In this document: piece by piece, positions 18,440 to 27,392 of the stretch
Numbering within the stretch: position 1 is the stretch's first letter
Layout: each line of letters opens with the position of its first letter
IMG/VR virus record: IMGVR_UViG_3300008120_000057
Location: 1-64,000 of that record
Origin: a virus
DNA length: 64,000 bases
Reading direction: 5' to 3' (one strand)
Position numbers and translations under genes: made by a program
Notes under the pieces: model-generated
The model's database searches: none
The model's input: only the letters and a program-made list of their open reading frames with translations
Told to the model about the DNA's origin: nothing

Positions 18440-18449
18440 TTGCAACACG

Positions 18450-18665
18450 ATGGCTAAAGAAGAAGCATTAAAATTAGATGGTAAGGTAACTGATGTATTA
18501 CCTAACGCAATGTTCAGAGTACAATTAGAAACTGGACAAAATGTTATAGGTTACATTTCAGGTAAAATGCGTCAGCATGACATTAAAGTATTGCTCGGCG
18601 ATACAGTTGAATTAGAATTCAGCTTATATGACCTAACTCGCGGTAGAATAACACGCCGTCGATAA
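18450..18665 (+). CDS. infA: Translation initiation factor IF-1
   Basis: 71 aa, the normal length of bacterial IF-1, and a single S1/OB-fold domain. Recognisable signatures are [44 protein letters not shown] and [13 protein letters not shown]-1 binds the 30S A site and helps initiator-tRNA selection. It diverges from host-type IF-1 mainly in the middle (QNVIGYISG for the usual HxVxAHISG). With the phage initiator tRNA at 39313 it suggests control over initiation. Confidence 0.93.
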   Translation: MAKEEALKLDGKVTDVLPNAMFRVQLETGQNVIGYISGKMRQHDIKVLLGDTVELEFSLYDLTRGRITRRR

Positions 18666-18684
18666 TCACACTAAATACTCTACA

Positions 18685-19236
18685 ATGTATGATATTGTAG
18701 ATAGAATAGACGAATCCCGAAGAAAATCAATTGAGTTGGAGCCACTCCGCTATTCCGACTCGGATCTCTCACCTGTAATTTCAAGCAAAACAATTGACTA
18801 TCATTATCATAACCTAGCTAAAGGTTATGCAAAAAGATATAAGAATAAAGAAGGTGATGATGACTTCAATTATGCAGGTGCTTTCTTGCATAATATCTAC
18901 TTTGCACAATTTCGCAAACCTCAAGACAGTAATACACCCAACGGTCCTGTATTAAATTTAATAAGAAGAAAGTATGGGTATTGGCGTGACTTTAAAGAAG
19001 TTTTTAAAGAAGAAGCCATGAAGATACAGGGCAGTGGTTGGATATATCTGACCTACACAGGAGAGATAAAAACCATTGTCAATCATGAGGTTCGTAACGA
19101 TATACTATTACTGATTGACTGGTGGGAACATTCGTATTTTCTTGATTATGGTCCTGATAAGAAAAGTTATCTTGACAATACTTGGAAAATTATTAATTGG
19201 GTACATATCAACACCCGTTGGGGTAAAAACTTATAG
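18685..19236 (+). CDS. Fe/Mn superoxide dismutase
   Basis: 183 aa. The four metal ligands are present in the expected order: His40 (TIDYHYHNLAKGY), His69 (GAFLHNIYFAQF), and the Asp/His pair in LLIDWWEHSYFLDYG. GSGWIYL and NHEVRND occupy the usual positions. The enzyme converts superoxide to peroxide and O2. It is slightly shorter than cellular SODs (about 190-200 aa). It sits between IF-1 and the Fe-S carrier, and complements AhpC/AhpD at 53662-55105. Confidence 0.9.
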   Translation: MYDIVDRIDESRRKSIELEPLRYSDSDLSPVISSKTIDYHYHNLAKGYAKRYKNKEGDDDFNYAGAFLHNIYFAQFRKPQDSNTPNGPVLNLIRRKYGYWRDFKEVFKEEAMKIQGSGWIYLTYTGEIKTIVNHEVRNDILLLIDWWEHSYFLDYGPDKKSYLDNTWKIINWVHINTRWGKNL

Positions 19237-19245
19237 GAAAATGTA

Positions 19246-19575
19246 ATGAATCTTAAAATTTCAGATAGCGTAATAAACAAAGTAAATGAATTAATTGCTG
19301 AAGAACAAAACCCAGATTTAAAACTTAGAGTGTTTGTCCAAGGAGGCGGGTGCAGTGGCTTTCAATATGGGTTCACTTTTGATGAAGTTATGAATGAAGA
19401 TGACTTTGAAATCCAAGCAGGGGAGTTAAAAGTGCTTGTGGATAGCATGTCTGCACAGTATCTCTATGAGGCTGAGATTGACTATACAGAAGATTTGCAG
19501 GGTGCCAGCTTCAAAATCAAGAACCCAAACGCTCAAACGACTTGTGGATGCGGATCTAGCTTTAATCCTTTCTGA
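19246..19575 (+). CDS. A-type iron-sulfur carrier (ErpA/IscA family)
   Basis: 109 aa, full family length. Three conserved Cys ligands are visible: [13 protein letters not shown] and the C-terminal TTCGCGSSF pair. A-type carriers accept Fe-S clusters and deliver them to apoproteins; several radical SAM proteins in this window would need [4Fe-4S] clusters. Such genes are known in marine myoviruses. GGAAAATGTA precedes the start. Confidence 0.92.
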   Translation: MNLKISDSVINKVNELIAEEQNPDLKLRVFVQGGGCSGFQYGFTFDEVMNEDDFEIQAGELKVLVDSMSAQYLYEAEIDYTEDLQGASFKIKNPNAQTTCGCGSSFNPF

Positions 19576-19599
19576 TAAATACTAGATAAGGGGTTATAG

Positions 19600-21738
19600 A
19601 TGGCTATTTCAGGACAAAAACTAGTCAATATAGGGATACAGAATCAAGCAAGCAACAGTGATTCCCTATATACTGCGTTTAATAAAATACAAGATAATTT
19701 TTCCAATCTGTTTGCTAAGGCGAGTCCTTACAATACATTCACAGGTAACATTGGAATCTCTACAGAAACTAATGAAGTTACTGGTACAGTAACAATAACC
19801 AACACTGGTGTCACAAAAATAACTCCGGGTACCGGTATCACACTAAGTGGTAGCAACGGAGAAGTTGTTGTAAGTGTTTCTGGAAATGTCACAGGTAATC
19901 TAGTAGCTGGTGTAACAAGAGTTGGAGTATTAAGTAACAGTCTTACTGTATCAAACAACCAAATTGTCAGCACTGGTAACATTGAAATTGAAATGCCTAA
20001 GACAGGCATTACTGCTGGTCAATATACAGCCCCAACTGTTACAGTAGATGAATACGGTCGTATCACAAATATTGCTAATACAATTAGCACGGGAACAGTT
20101 ACAAGTGTAGCGGTAGCTCCAGGTAATGGTATCGCAGTATCAGGTAGTCCAATCACAAGTGATGGTGTTATAACGATTGTTAACACAGGTGTTACACGAT
20201 TAACTGCTGGCACAGGTATAACTTTAAGTGGTAGTAATGGTGCGGTTACTATTAGTGCCGGTATCACAAGAGACATAGGAACAGTAACTAGCGTAGGTAT
20301 TTCTAGTAATACATTATCAGTTGCAGGTGGTAGAGTAACGACCTCAGGTAATATCATCGTAGAACTACCGGATAACTTAAGTGTTGTTGGTAACATTGAT
20401 TCCAGAAATTTAATTTGGGATGAAGGTAACGCTAAAACTATAGCAAATAGTAAGTTTGAATCTACAATAGAAACACAATTAGGTAATGTTGGTACTATTA
20501 AAATTGCAGGTGGTACTAATGGTCAAGTATTGCAAACAGATGGAACTGGAAATCTGACATGGACAACATTACCAACACCTAATATTCCTGCAGCAGTAGT
20601 AGCAGGTGGTAGCAACACACAAATTCAATTTAATAATGGTGGCACGTTTAGCGGGCACTCTGGATTAACTTATAACAGAATCACAGGTAGATTAACAGCT
20701 ACCTCATTGAACGTAAATTCAGATTCAGTAATTACTGGTAACATTACCGTTAATGGTAATAACTCAGTAATCAATACCTTGGCAGTTCTTAATGGCGCTG
20801 AAGTTGATGGGAACGTCACGATAGGTGGTGCGGTAACAGCAAACGCATTAAACATTCTCGGTTCCGGTAGACTTACAGGTAATTTATCAGTTCAAGGATT
20901 TATATCTGCTACCAAACCAATTACAGGAACAAATAATGCTCAAGTTGCTACAACATCATTTGTAGCAGAAGCAATTAATGTAGTAAACAACCAAAAAGCA
21001 AATGTAAATAGTCCTGCTTTCAGTGGAGTACCAACAGCGCCTACAGCAAATACAGCAGGTGCCGGCACTACTCAAATTGCTACAACTGAATATGTAAAAT
21101 CTGTAGTTAATAATACATTAATAAGCCCAGTAAGTGGATATGTGATTCCAAGTGGTGTTATAGTTATGTGGTCGGGTTCCATTGTAAACATTCCTAGTGG
21201 TTGGAAACTATGTGACGGTACTAATGGTACACCTAACTTACGTGATAGATTTGTATTAGGTGCAGGTGGTGCTTACGCGGTAGGTGCAACAGGTGGAAGT
21301 GCAAATGCTATAGTGCCAAGTCATACACACTCTGCTATTTCTACATTCACTGGATATAACTTACCTACTCATACTCACAACATTACAGACACAGGACATG
21401 ATCACCGCGTGAGAGATCCTGGTCACTATCATGACTTGAAGGGCGATCAAGGTACACAGTTTTATGCAATCAATGATAGAAATAATATCCCTAAAGACAC
21501 TGGATCATTTAGAGCGCAGGGCCCTAGCGCAAGTCGTGATGCTCAATATTTACCTTTTACTAGCCCTACCTTTACTGGAATTGGCGTAGATAGAAATGCT
21601 ACAGGAATAACCATAAATGCTGCTAGTGCTGGCACACCAGGAGGTACTGTAGCAACAGTAATAGATTCTACCGGATCTAGTGTATCAAATGCAAATATGC
21701 CACCGTATTACGCACTCTGCTTTATCATGAAAACCTAA
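19600..21738 (+). CDS. Tail fibre protein with C-terminal tail-collar domain
   Basis: 712 aa. N-terminal attachment domain (SGQKLVNIGIQNQASNSDSLYTAFNKIQDNFSNLF), a repetitive beta-rich shaft with tandem blocks (TNTGVTKITPGTGITLSGSNG, repeated at about residues 68 and 198), and a C-terminal phage tail-collar domain from about residue 520 (GVIVMWSGSIVNIPSGWKLCDGTNGTPNLRDRFVLG) containing His-rich trimer-forming HTHS and HTHN motifs. Virion receptor-binding fibre. Confidence 0.88.
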   Translation: MAISGQKLVNIGIQNQASNSDSLYTAFNKIQDNFSNLFAKASPYNTFTGNIGISTETNEVTGTVTITNTGVTKITPGTGITLSGSNGEVVVSVSGNVTGNLVAGVTRVGVLSNSLTVSNNQIVSTGNIEIEMPKTGITAGQYTAPTVTVDEYGRITNIANTISTGTVTSVAVAPGNGIAVSGSPITSDGVITIVNTGVTRLTAGTGITLSGSNGAVTISAGITRDIGTVTSVGISSNTLSVAGGRVTTSGNIIVELPDNLSVVGNIDSRNLIWDEGNAKTIANSKFESTIETQLGNVGTIKIAGGTNGQVLQTDGTGNLTWTTLPTPNIPAAVVAGGSNTQIQFNNGGTFSGHSGLTYNRITGRLTATSLNVNSDSVITGNITVNGNNSVINTLAVLNGAEVDGNVTIGGAVTANALNILGSGRLTGNLSVQGFISATKPITGTNNAQVATTSFVAEAINVVNNQKANVNSPAFSGVPTAPTANTAGAGTTQIATTEYVKSVVNNTLISPVSGYVIPSGVIVMWSGSIVNIPSGWKLCDGTNGTPNLRDRFVLGAGGAYAVGATGGSANAIVPSHTHSAISTFTGYNLPTHTHNITDTGHDHRVRDPGHYHDLKGDQGTQFYAINDRNNIPKDTGSFRAQGPSASRDAQYLPFTSPTFTGIGVDRNATGITINAASAGTPGGTVATVIDSTGSSVSNANMPPYYALCFIMKT

Positions 21739-21795
21739 TTTTTGGTGACTCTTTTTCCCTGTATTTTGATAAATACAGTATAAGGAGTCACTAAA

Positions 21796-24700
21796 ATGGC
21801 ACAACAAATTCCAGTACAAACAATAATAGATCCTAAAACAGATACGGGATTAACCAACTATAATACAACGATTTCCAAGGTTCCTACGAACGCAGCGAAC
21901 GTTTTCGTTACCAGTGTTACAAACAACACGACCCAAATTAACACACAGGTGTTCCAAACTCAAACAAACGCTAACGCAGCGGCTGGGGCATCTACTCAAG
22001 TACAATTTAACGACCGCGGGATACTAGCAGGTAGCCCGGGTTTCACATACAACACTAATACAAGTTCATTAATTGTAACGGGGAACGTCACTACAAGTAC
22101 GATTCGTACTAACACATTGCTATATCAAAATGGCGATCCAATGATGTTTTCGTATTCTAATGCGAATGTAACTAGCTTCTTACCAACATATGGTGGCAAT
22201 TTAAGCGCAACGCAAGTAACAGCATTAAACTTTGTGGGTAACGGTGCGTTATTAAGTAATATCACAGGCTCAACTGTTACTGGTACAGTTGCATCTGCTA
22301 ATTATGCGACTGAATCTAACAGAGCTAATACAGTAATGTCAGCTAGTCAGCCAAACATTACTAGTGTTGGCACATTATTAAATCTAACAGTTGAAGGAAG
22401 TGTACAAGCTAACAATATTTCAGCAACAAACTCAATATTTGCTAACAGAATTGCAGGTGATGGTGCCAACATTAGCAATATCACTGGTGCATTTGTTACT
22501 GGAGTAGTTGCTAATGCTAATTACGCTGCATTATCAGGAACAGCAAACACTGTTAGCACTTCTGCTCAACCTAATATTACTAGTGTTGGTATACTAACTG
22601 GATTACAAGTTGGTGGTAACCTATTAGTAAGCAATGCAGATTTAGGTAACATGGTTTATGCTAACCATTACAGCGGTAATGGTAGTATGCTTAATAATTT
22701 AACCGGTGCTAATGTAACTGGTGTAGTACCAATGGCAGAAGAATCGAATGTGGCAGTAAACGTTAGTTCAAGTAGCCAGCCAAACATTACAAGTGTTGGT
22801 ACACTAACAAGCTTAACAGTGACAGGTGCAATTACAGGAAGCAATGTAAACTTTGACACAGTTAACGCACAGTTCTTAGTAGGCGATGGCGGTAACATTA
22901 CAGATATTGCTGCAACAGAAATCGTTGGTACAGTTGCTAATGCAACTCATGCCGCAGTAGCAGCAACAGCTAATACAGTAGCTGGTGCTAATGTAACTGG
23001 AACAGTTGCTAATGCTACACATTCAAATACTTCAGCAGTTGCTTATAGTGTTGCTGGTGCTAACGTTACCGGAACAGTAGCAGATGCAGCACATGCAATC
23101 GTTGCTGATAGTGCTAATAGTGTTGCAGGTGCAGACGTAACTGGTACCGTAGCAAATGCAACCCATGCAATTAGTTCAGATAGTGCAAGTAGTGTTGCTG
23201 GTGCTAACGTTACAGGTCAAGTGTCCAATGCATTAGTTTCTGGCACGGTTTATACAAATGCACAGCCAAACATTACAAGTGTTGGCACATTAACTAGCTT
23301 ATCTGTAACAGGAAATGTAAGCGCAGGTAACATAACAGTATCCGGAGCAATTAGTGCTGCAAGTGTAGCAGGTGATGCTATTAACCTAAGTAATATTCCC
23401 GGTGCTAATGTAGCAGGTACTGTTGCAAATGCAGCATATTCCACAACAGCAGGTGTAGTAAGTATTAGTTCACAACCAAACATCACTAGTGTTGGTACAT
23501 TGACAACGGTTGAAGTACTAACATCAGCAAACGTTGGCCAATTAAATGCAAACGGTAATGTATCAGGTAATGTAATAAGTGGTAATTTATTTGTAGGCAG
23601 TGGCGCTAACTTAACAAACATACCAGCAGCAAATATTTCTGGAACTGTAGCCAATGCTACTTATGCTGTTAATGCCAATGCAGCTAATGCATCACTTGTA
23701 GCAGCAACAGTTACAGACAGTAGCCAACCTAACATTACTAGTGTTGGTACTCTAGCAAGTGTTACTGTATCCGGAGTGTCCAACTTTGGTGCAGTAGGAA
23801 ATGTTAAGATTACAGGCGGTGCTAGTGGTCAAGCACTCGTAACAGACGGTGCAGGTAATCTAAGCTTCTCAACCGTCGCTACAGAATCATATGTTACTTC
23901 AGAAATTTCTAATGTGATTAATGGTGCACCTGGTGCACTGAACACATTAAATGAATTAGCAAATGCATTAGCAAATGATGCTAGCTATTCAACCACAATC
24001 ACAAACGCATTAGCTTTAAAAGCCGACAGTTCTAGTTTGGCAACAGTAGCGACTAGTGGTAGTTACAGTGACTTAACAAACAAGCCAACATTATTTGATG
24101 GTGCATATAGTAGTTTAACTGGATCACCAACACTAGCTACAGTAGCAACAAGTGGTAGCTACAATGATTTAAATGACAAACCAAGCATACCTAGCTTAAC
24201 TGGCTACGCTACAGAAACTTATGTAACAACCTCATTAACTTGGTCTAACGTAAGTAGTAAGCCAACATTTGCTACAGTTGCAACAAGTGGTGCATATGCA
24301 GACTTAAGTGGTCTACCAACATTGGGTAATATTGCTAGTGCAAACTTCGATGGTAGTGCAAGTAACGTATTATATGGCAATGGTGTATTCGCTGCTGCGA
24401 CTGGTGGCGGCGGTGGCATCACACTAACCAGCTTAAGTGTATCATCAACTACAGCATCCGGTGGTGGAAGTCTATCATATGACAATACAACGGGCGCATT
24501 TACATTTGCTCCTGCAAGTATCCCAAGCTTAGCTACAGTAGCAACAAGTGGTAGCTATAGTGACTTAACAAACAAGCCAGCATTGTTTGATGGGGCTTAT
24601 ACTAGCTTGACTGGAGCACCAGCATTATTCGACGGTGCGTATTCTAGTTTAACAGGAGCACCTAGCTTAGCTACAGTTGCAACAAGTGGTGCATATAGTG

Positions 24701-24930
24701 ACTTAAGTGGTACCCCAACATTAGCTACAGTAGCAACAAGTGGTAGCTATGATGACTTAAGTGACAAGCCAAGTATACCAAGTATCACTGGTCTATTAAG
24801 TTGGACTACAGCGCCAGCTACCGCAGCTTCAACGGGAACTACGGGTCAGATAGCGTATGATTCAGGATATCTATATGTATGTGTATCTACAGATACTTGG
24901 GTGCGCACTGCATTAAGTACATGGTCGTAA
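21796..24930 (+). CDS. Large repetitive tail fibre protein (1044 aa)
   Basis: An N-terminal virion-attachment segment (residues 1-50) is followed by many degenerate repeats: about eight copies of QPNITSVGTLTSLTVTG-type units alternating with GANVTGTVANATHA-type units, then a run of TVATSGSYSDLTNKPTLFDG units (residues about 745-1000). The C-terminal 45 residues (WTTAPATAASTGTTGQIAYDSGYLYVC) resemble fibre tips. Forms a parallel fibre. DNA-level repetition here reflects protein repeats. Confidence 0.85.
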   Translation: MAQQIPVQTIIDPKTDTGLTNYNTTISKVPTNAANVFVTSVTNNTTQINTQVFQTQTNANAAAGASTQVQFNDRGILAGSPGFTYNTNTSSLIVTGNVTTSTIRTNTLLYQNGDPMMFSYSNANVTSFLPTYGGNLSATQVTALNFVGNGALLSNITGSTVTGTVASANYATESNRANTVMSASQPNITSVGTLLNLTVEGSVQANNISATNSIFANRIAGDGANISNITGAFVTGVVANANYAALSGTANTVSTSAQPNITSVGILTGLQVGGNLLVSNADLGNMVYANHYSGNGSMLNNLTGANVTGVVPMAEESNVAVNVSSSSQPNITSVGTLTSLTVTGAITGSNVNFDTVNAQFLVGDGGNITDIAATEIVGTVANATHAAVAATANTVAGANVTGTVANATHSNTSAVAYSVAGANVTGTVADAAHAIVADSANSVAGADVTGTVANATHAISSDSASSVAGANVTGQVSNALVSGTVYTNAQPNITSVGTLTSLSVTGNVSAGNITVSGAISAASVAGDAINLSNIPGANVAGTVANAAYSTTAGVVSISSQPNITSVGTLTTVEVLTSANVGQLNANGNVSGNVISGNLFVGSGANLTNIPAANISGTVANATYAVNANAANASLVAATVTDSSQPNITSVGTLASVTVSGVSNFGAVGNVKITGGASGQALVTDGAGNLSFSTVATESYVTSEISNVINGAPGALNTLNELANALANDASYSTTITNALALKADSSSLATVATSGSYSDLTNKPTLFDGAYSSLTGSPTLATVATSGSYNDLNDKPSIPSLTGYATETYVTTSLTWSNVSSKPTFATVATSGAYADLSGLPTLGNIASANFDGSASNVLYGNGVFAAATGGGGGITLTSLSVSSTTASGGGSLSYDNTTGAFTFAPASIPSLATVATSGSYSDLTNKPALFDGAYTSLTGAPALFDGAYSSLTGAPSLATVATSGAYSDLSGTPTLATVATSGSYDDLSDKPSIPSITGLLSWTTAPATAASTGTTGQIAYDSGYLYVCVSTDTWVRTALSTWS

Positions 24931-24944
24931 TTTTTAGTACCCAT

Positions 24945-24971
24945 TAAAAAAGCCCCGTAAGGGGCTTTTTT
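24945..24971. terminator. Bidirectional terminator
   Basis: AAAAAAGCCCC-GTAA-GGGGCTTTTT between convergent genes; T tracts on both strands serve the tail fibre (+) and could serve the (-) gene ending at 24970. Confidence 0.85.
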
Positions 24972-25188
24972 ATTTTACTTGTTTAAGCATGTGATCAGAA
25001 TATTTATTGTCACACATTGATATAACATCACTAAACGGCCATTCTAAATAAAACGGACAACCGTTCTCCCACTTACTATTCTTTTTGAAAAACTTAAGTT
25101 CGTTCAAATCCTCACGTTTACTCGGATCAAAATAGCGTCTGCGTTGTGCAAACCTATGTAGTACAGTTATGTGTTCATAACTGTTCAT
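24970..25188 (-). CDS. Conserved phage hypothetical protein, 72 aa
   Basis: Features HRFAQRRRYFDPSKREDLNELKFFKKNSKW and a CPFYLEWPFSDV segment, seen in small phage proteins of unknown function. Overlaps the neighbouring gene by 1 nt. Terminal gene of the early (-) cluster. Confidence 0.65.
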   Translation of the reverse strand: MNSYEHITVLHRFAQRRRYFDPSKREDLNELKFFKKNSKWENGCPFYLEWPFSDVISMCDNKYSDHMLKQVK

Positions 25189-25376
25189 TAACTACGTTCC
25201 ATTTGTGTAGCTTCGGTAATAAGTGCGGTGACTTGATTAAGATCGTTACATAAAATCTTTACACTAGTCCAATCGTCGTTATCATCTCTACCGCTTATTT
25301 CAAAAAGAAAACCATTGTCGTACATGCGGATACTCATATCCTCATCGACTTTGGCTAGTTTATCAGAAATTTTCAT
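25188..25376 (-). CDS. Hypothetical phage protein, 62 aa
   Basis: Small acidic protein with SIRMYDNGFLFEISGRDDNDDW. The neighbouring stop/start overlap indicates co-translation with the 72-aa gene. Function unknown. Confidence 0.6.
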   Translation of the reverse strand: MKISDKLAKVDEDMSIRMYDNGFLFEISGRDDNDDWTSVKILCNDLNQVTALITEATQMERS

Positions 25377-25423
25377 TCATACTCCTAAGGAAAGATAGGG
25401 GCAACAAGTGCCCCTGTATACAA

Positions 25424-25774
25424 TTATTCAACCGTTGCAGTTGCTTTGCCGCGGGCTTTGATTGCGTTGAGGCTTGGCTTCGGTGCCTTAGTAGCCTTAA
25501 CTTTAACTTCGCCACTCTTTGCAGTCTTTTCACGATCTGCAAGGCTGTCAGCGATGAGTGCCTGATCGTCAGGGCTCTGAAAATCCTGATGACCTTGTAG
25601 ATACTTGAGTGCATCTACCTTACTCATTGCACTAGGCAATTCCATCAAATCGATGCGAGTTGCACCGCCCTTAGTAAACTGCTTAACACGGCGAATCAAA
25701 TCATCAGTAAAGCGAACCTTACTGTTACCGTTGTGAGTTGTGATACCTGCTACTTTGAACACTTGCTCAGTCAT
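25424..25774 (-). CDS. Hypothetical phage protein, 116 aa
   Basis: N-terminal KVAGITTHNGNSKVRFTDDLIRRVKQFTKGGATRIDLMELP resembles a small phage protein family; the C-terminal tail is Lys/Ala-rich (VKVKATKAPKPSLNAIKARGKATATVE), as in histone-like tails. Basic tail suggests nucleic-acid binding (inference). Promoter at 25835-25863. Confidence 0.7.
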   Translation of the reverse strand: MTEQVFKVAGITTHNGNSKVRFTDDLIRRVKQFTKGGATRIDLMELPSAMSKVDALKYLQGHQDFQSPDDQALIADSLADREKTAKSGEVKVKATKAPKPSLNAIKARGKATATVE

Positions 25775-25834
25775 ACATAGACCTCTTAAGGTTAGTTAAT
25801 AATAAAATTAAAATGTGTTTATCACACAAGTATA

Positions 25835-25863
25835 ATGATAACACCGATTCTTTTTAATGTCAA
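25835..25863 (-). promoter_or_regulatory. Early promoter, (-) strand
   Basis: -35 TTGACA at 25858-25863, 17-bp spacer, -10 TATCAT at 25835-25840. A CCGATT...AATCGG inverted repeat spans the -35 region. Confidence 0.7.
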
Positions 25864-25887
25864 CAATCGGTGTTACCAAAATCAGAT

Positions 25888-26301
25888 TTAGTTGCCCAAA
25901 ACGTAGGGTTTATTCCAACGACCAATGTTAACATCGATATACCAGCCCACATCAAAATAATCGGTTTGGATATCCGAGTTATCGTGGTTGCCGTCGTTCA
26001 TTGCATGTAGAATTTCACGCAGGAACTGTTTGGCAACACCATCGAAATGTTCATGATACCAAAACGGGTTAACATCGATATAATCTACTGCAGGGCGAAA
26101 ACCACCGTATTGTGCGTAACGTGGGTTGTCAATATTGAAACTATTGTAGTTGCCAATAAAATCAATTGCACCCGACTTGATGGTCAAGCAAAGGGTCATG
26201 TGATTACGGACACTTAGTGAACCCTTAACACCATACTTTTTAAGAATTGCCTTAACGACTGGGGCGATTTTTGCTTTACGTTCCTGAGACATGTATGCCA
26301 T
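25888..26301 (-). CDS. Conserved phage hypothetical protein, 137 aa
   Basis: Begins with SQERKAKIAPVVKAILKKYGVKGSLSVRNHMTLCLTIKSG, a start that recurs in many large phages and some plasmids, followed by FRPAVDYIDVNPFWYHEHFDG. Function unknown. GGAGCAAC ribosome site; promoter at 26334-26362. Confidence 0.75.
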   Translation of the reverse strand: MAYMSQERKAKIAPVVKAILKKYGVKGSLSVRNHMTLCLTIKSGAIDFIGNYNSFNIDNPRYAQYGGFRPAVDYIDVNPFWYHEHFDGVAKQFLREILHAMNDGNHDNSDIQTDYFDVGWYIDVNIGRWNKPYVLGN

Positions 26302-26333
26302 TTGTTGCTCCTTGTTTGTCAGTTAATGTAGCT

Positions 26334-26362
26334 ATTATATATCCGAACCGATTTATTGTCAA
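26334..26362 (-). promoter_or_regulatory. Early promoter, TTGACAATAAATC family
   Basis: -35 TTGACA at 26357-26362, spacer of 17 bp beginning ATAAATC, -10 TATAAT at 26334-26339. Confidence 0.85.
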
Positions 26363-26368
26363 CCAAAA

Positions 26369-26530
26369 TTAAATTCTAATACCAAAAGAATTTGTTCGGC
26401 CACAGTGACGCAAGCTTCCGGGCATTTTAGCAGTAACAGTTTTTGGGGTTTTTTGTGGCTTGCAAATAACTACTTTGTAACCCTCAGTACTTACATATTC
26501 AACAATTACTTTTTTGTTAACGGTTTTCAT
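26369..26530 (-). CDS. Small hypothetical protein, 53 aa
   Basis: ATG at 26530 with AAAGGG upstream. KTVNKKVIVEYVSTEGYKVVICKPQKTPKTVTAKMPGSLRHCG: basic, two Cys. It is followed by the promoter at 26334 and preceded by the one at 26560, so it is probably transcribed alone. Confidence 0.6.
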   Translation of the reverse strand: MKTVNKKVIVEYVSTEGYKVVICKPQKTPKTVTAKMPGSLRHCGRTNSFGIRI

Positions 26531-26559
26531 AACTAGCCCTTTATCAAGTTAGTAAAGCT

Positions 26560-26588
26560 ATTATATACCCAAACCGATTTATTGTCAA
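26560..26588 (-). promoter_or_regulatory. Early promoter, TTGACAATAAATC family
   Basis: -35 TTGACA at 26583-26588, 17-bp spacer beginning ATAAATC, -10 TATAAT at 26560-26565. The -35 box overlaps the last codons of the upstream zinc-ribbon gene. Confidence 0.85.
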
Positions 26589-26803
26589 GTTTTGGGCGTG
26601 TTTCTTGAGGGAAACTTTTTGCACCACATACATTTCTCACTTTTATTTCCGTAGAAATATAAGCCCGTATCGGGAAACTTTTGTTTACATGCCTTACATG
26701 TAAACACTTTCATTTCCACTTCTGTTTCTTTTTTAGCAACCTTTTTAGGCGTTACTTTCTTCGCTGGTGTTTCCTTCGCTACTGACTTTTTGGGTAATGG
26801 CAT
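26585..26803 (-). CDS. Small zinc-ribbon-like protein, 72 aa
   Basis: Lys-rich N-terminal half (KKSVAKETPAKKVTPKKVAKKE) followed by CKACKQKFPDTGLYFYGNKSEKCMWCKKF, two CxxC knuckles that likely bind zinc. ATG at 26803 chosen; a GTG at 26818 is possible. Overlaps the upstream gene. Confidence 0.65.
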   Translation of the reverse strand: MPLPKKSVAKETPAKKVTPKKVAKKETEVEMKVFTCKACKQKFPDTGLYFYGNKSEKCMWCKKFPSRNTPKT

Positions 26804-26921
26804 GTAATCTATCCGCACAGTTTCGAATGTCCTCGCTAAGCTTGCCTACACCAATATTGGATTCGACAAACCTAGCGATATTGTGTAATTCTATAACTGC
26901 ACTTTCATTAGTTGTATCCAA
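26745..26921 (-). CDS. Hypothetical phage protein, 58 aa, TTG start
   Basis: Reads DTTNESAVIELHNIARFVESNIGVGKLSEDIRNCADRL, a helical pattern (RxVE...GKLSEDIR.CADRL) that recurs in small proteins of large freshwater phages. TTG start inferred from position; overlaps genes on both sides. Confidence 0.5.
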   Translation of the reverse strand: MDTTNESAVIELHNIARFVESNIGVGKLSEDIRNCADRLHAITQKVSSEGNTSEESNA

Positions 26922-27072
26922 CTTCGTAGTCCTCTGGTTCTAGCATATCTGCCTCAAGTACAGCATCCTGATAGGTATTTGCTTCTAGTTGAATTACTTG
27001 ACCATCAGCAAAACATGCCATATAGCCACCTGTTGCAGGATCAGATTCAACACTTACTAGAAAATTTCCCAT
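26908..27072 (-). CDS. Hypothetical protein, 54 aa
   Basis: ATG at 27072 shares bases with the upstream stop codon (TAATG). Reads as a small beta-strand-rich protein: FLVSVESDPATGGYMACFADGQVIQLEANTYQDAVLEADML, reminiscent of a HicB-like half domain. No function assigned. Confidence 0.6.
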   Translation of the reverse strand: MGNFLVSVESDPATGGYMACFADGQVIQLEANTYQDAVLEADMLEPEDYEVGYN

Positions 27073-27242
27073 TACATAGTCCTCTTAATATAGTTGATAA
27101 CAGCCATTGCTTCAGTAAAATCAGTAATGTTATCATCGGTGTTACTTTCAATAACAGCCATTACTTGACGTTTACGATTCAACCCACTGAATGTGACGGT
27201 TGTGTTTAAAACTTTATAATCATTGTCTTTGTACGTACCCAT
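27072..27242 (-). CDS. Hypothetical protein, 56 aa
   Basis: ATG at 27242 overlaps the upstream lipoprotein stop (TAATG), and its own stop overlaps the next start. GTYKDNDYKVLNTTVTFSGLNRKRQVMAVIE: small beta-rich protein. Part of a translationally coupled chain. Confidence 0.6.
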   Translation of the reverse strand: MGTYKDNDYKVLNTTVTFSGLNRKRQVMAVIESNTDDNITDFTEAMAVINYIKRTM

Positions 27243-27391
27243 TATTGCTCCTTTGTTTTAACAGTTTCTTTTTTCTCTGGCATCATAGTACTAGTGTACT
27301 CTGCCGATTTCTGTATGTCTTTACCCATGCCTGCAATTGTGTTACAAGCGGTCAAAGAAAACATTGCAATAAATGCTACTATAATTTTCAT
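27242..27391 (-). CDS. Entericidin-like small lipoprotein, 49 aa
   Basis: Signal peptide ending in a lipobox (SLTAC, Cys16), followed by NTIAGMGKDIQKSAE. This matches entericidin A/B (xACNTxxGxGKDIQxxGE), small outer-membrane-type lipoproteins involved in programmed lysis or stress in proteobacteria. Here it could act on the envelope during infection (inference). AAAGGAGC lies upstream of the following gene; own start at 27391 is preceded by GGAGTGGGAT. Confidence 0.75.
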   Translation of the reverse strand: MKIIVAFIAMFSLTACNTIAGMGKDIQKSAEYTSTMMPEKKETVKTKEQ

Positions 27392-27392
27392 A

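Noticed and set aside
21796-24930. CRISPR array or tandem DNA repeats
   Set aside because: Repeats are degenerate, in frame, and encode fibre repeats; there are no uniform direct repeats with spacers.
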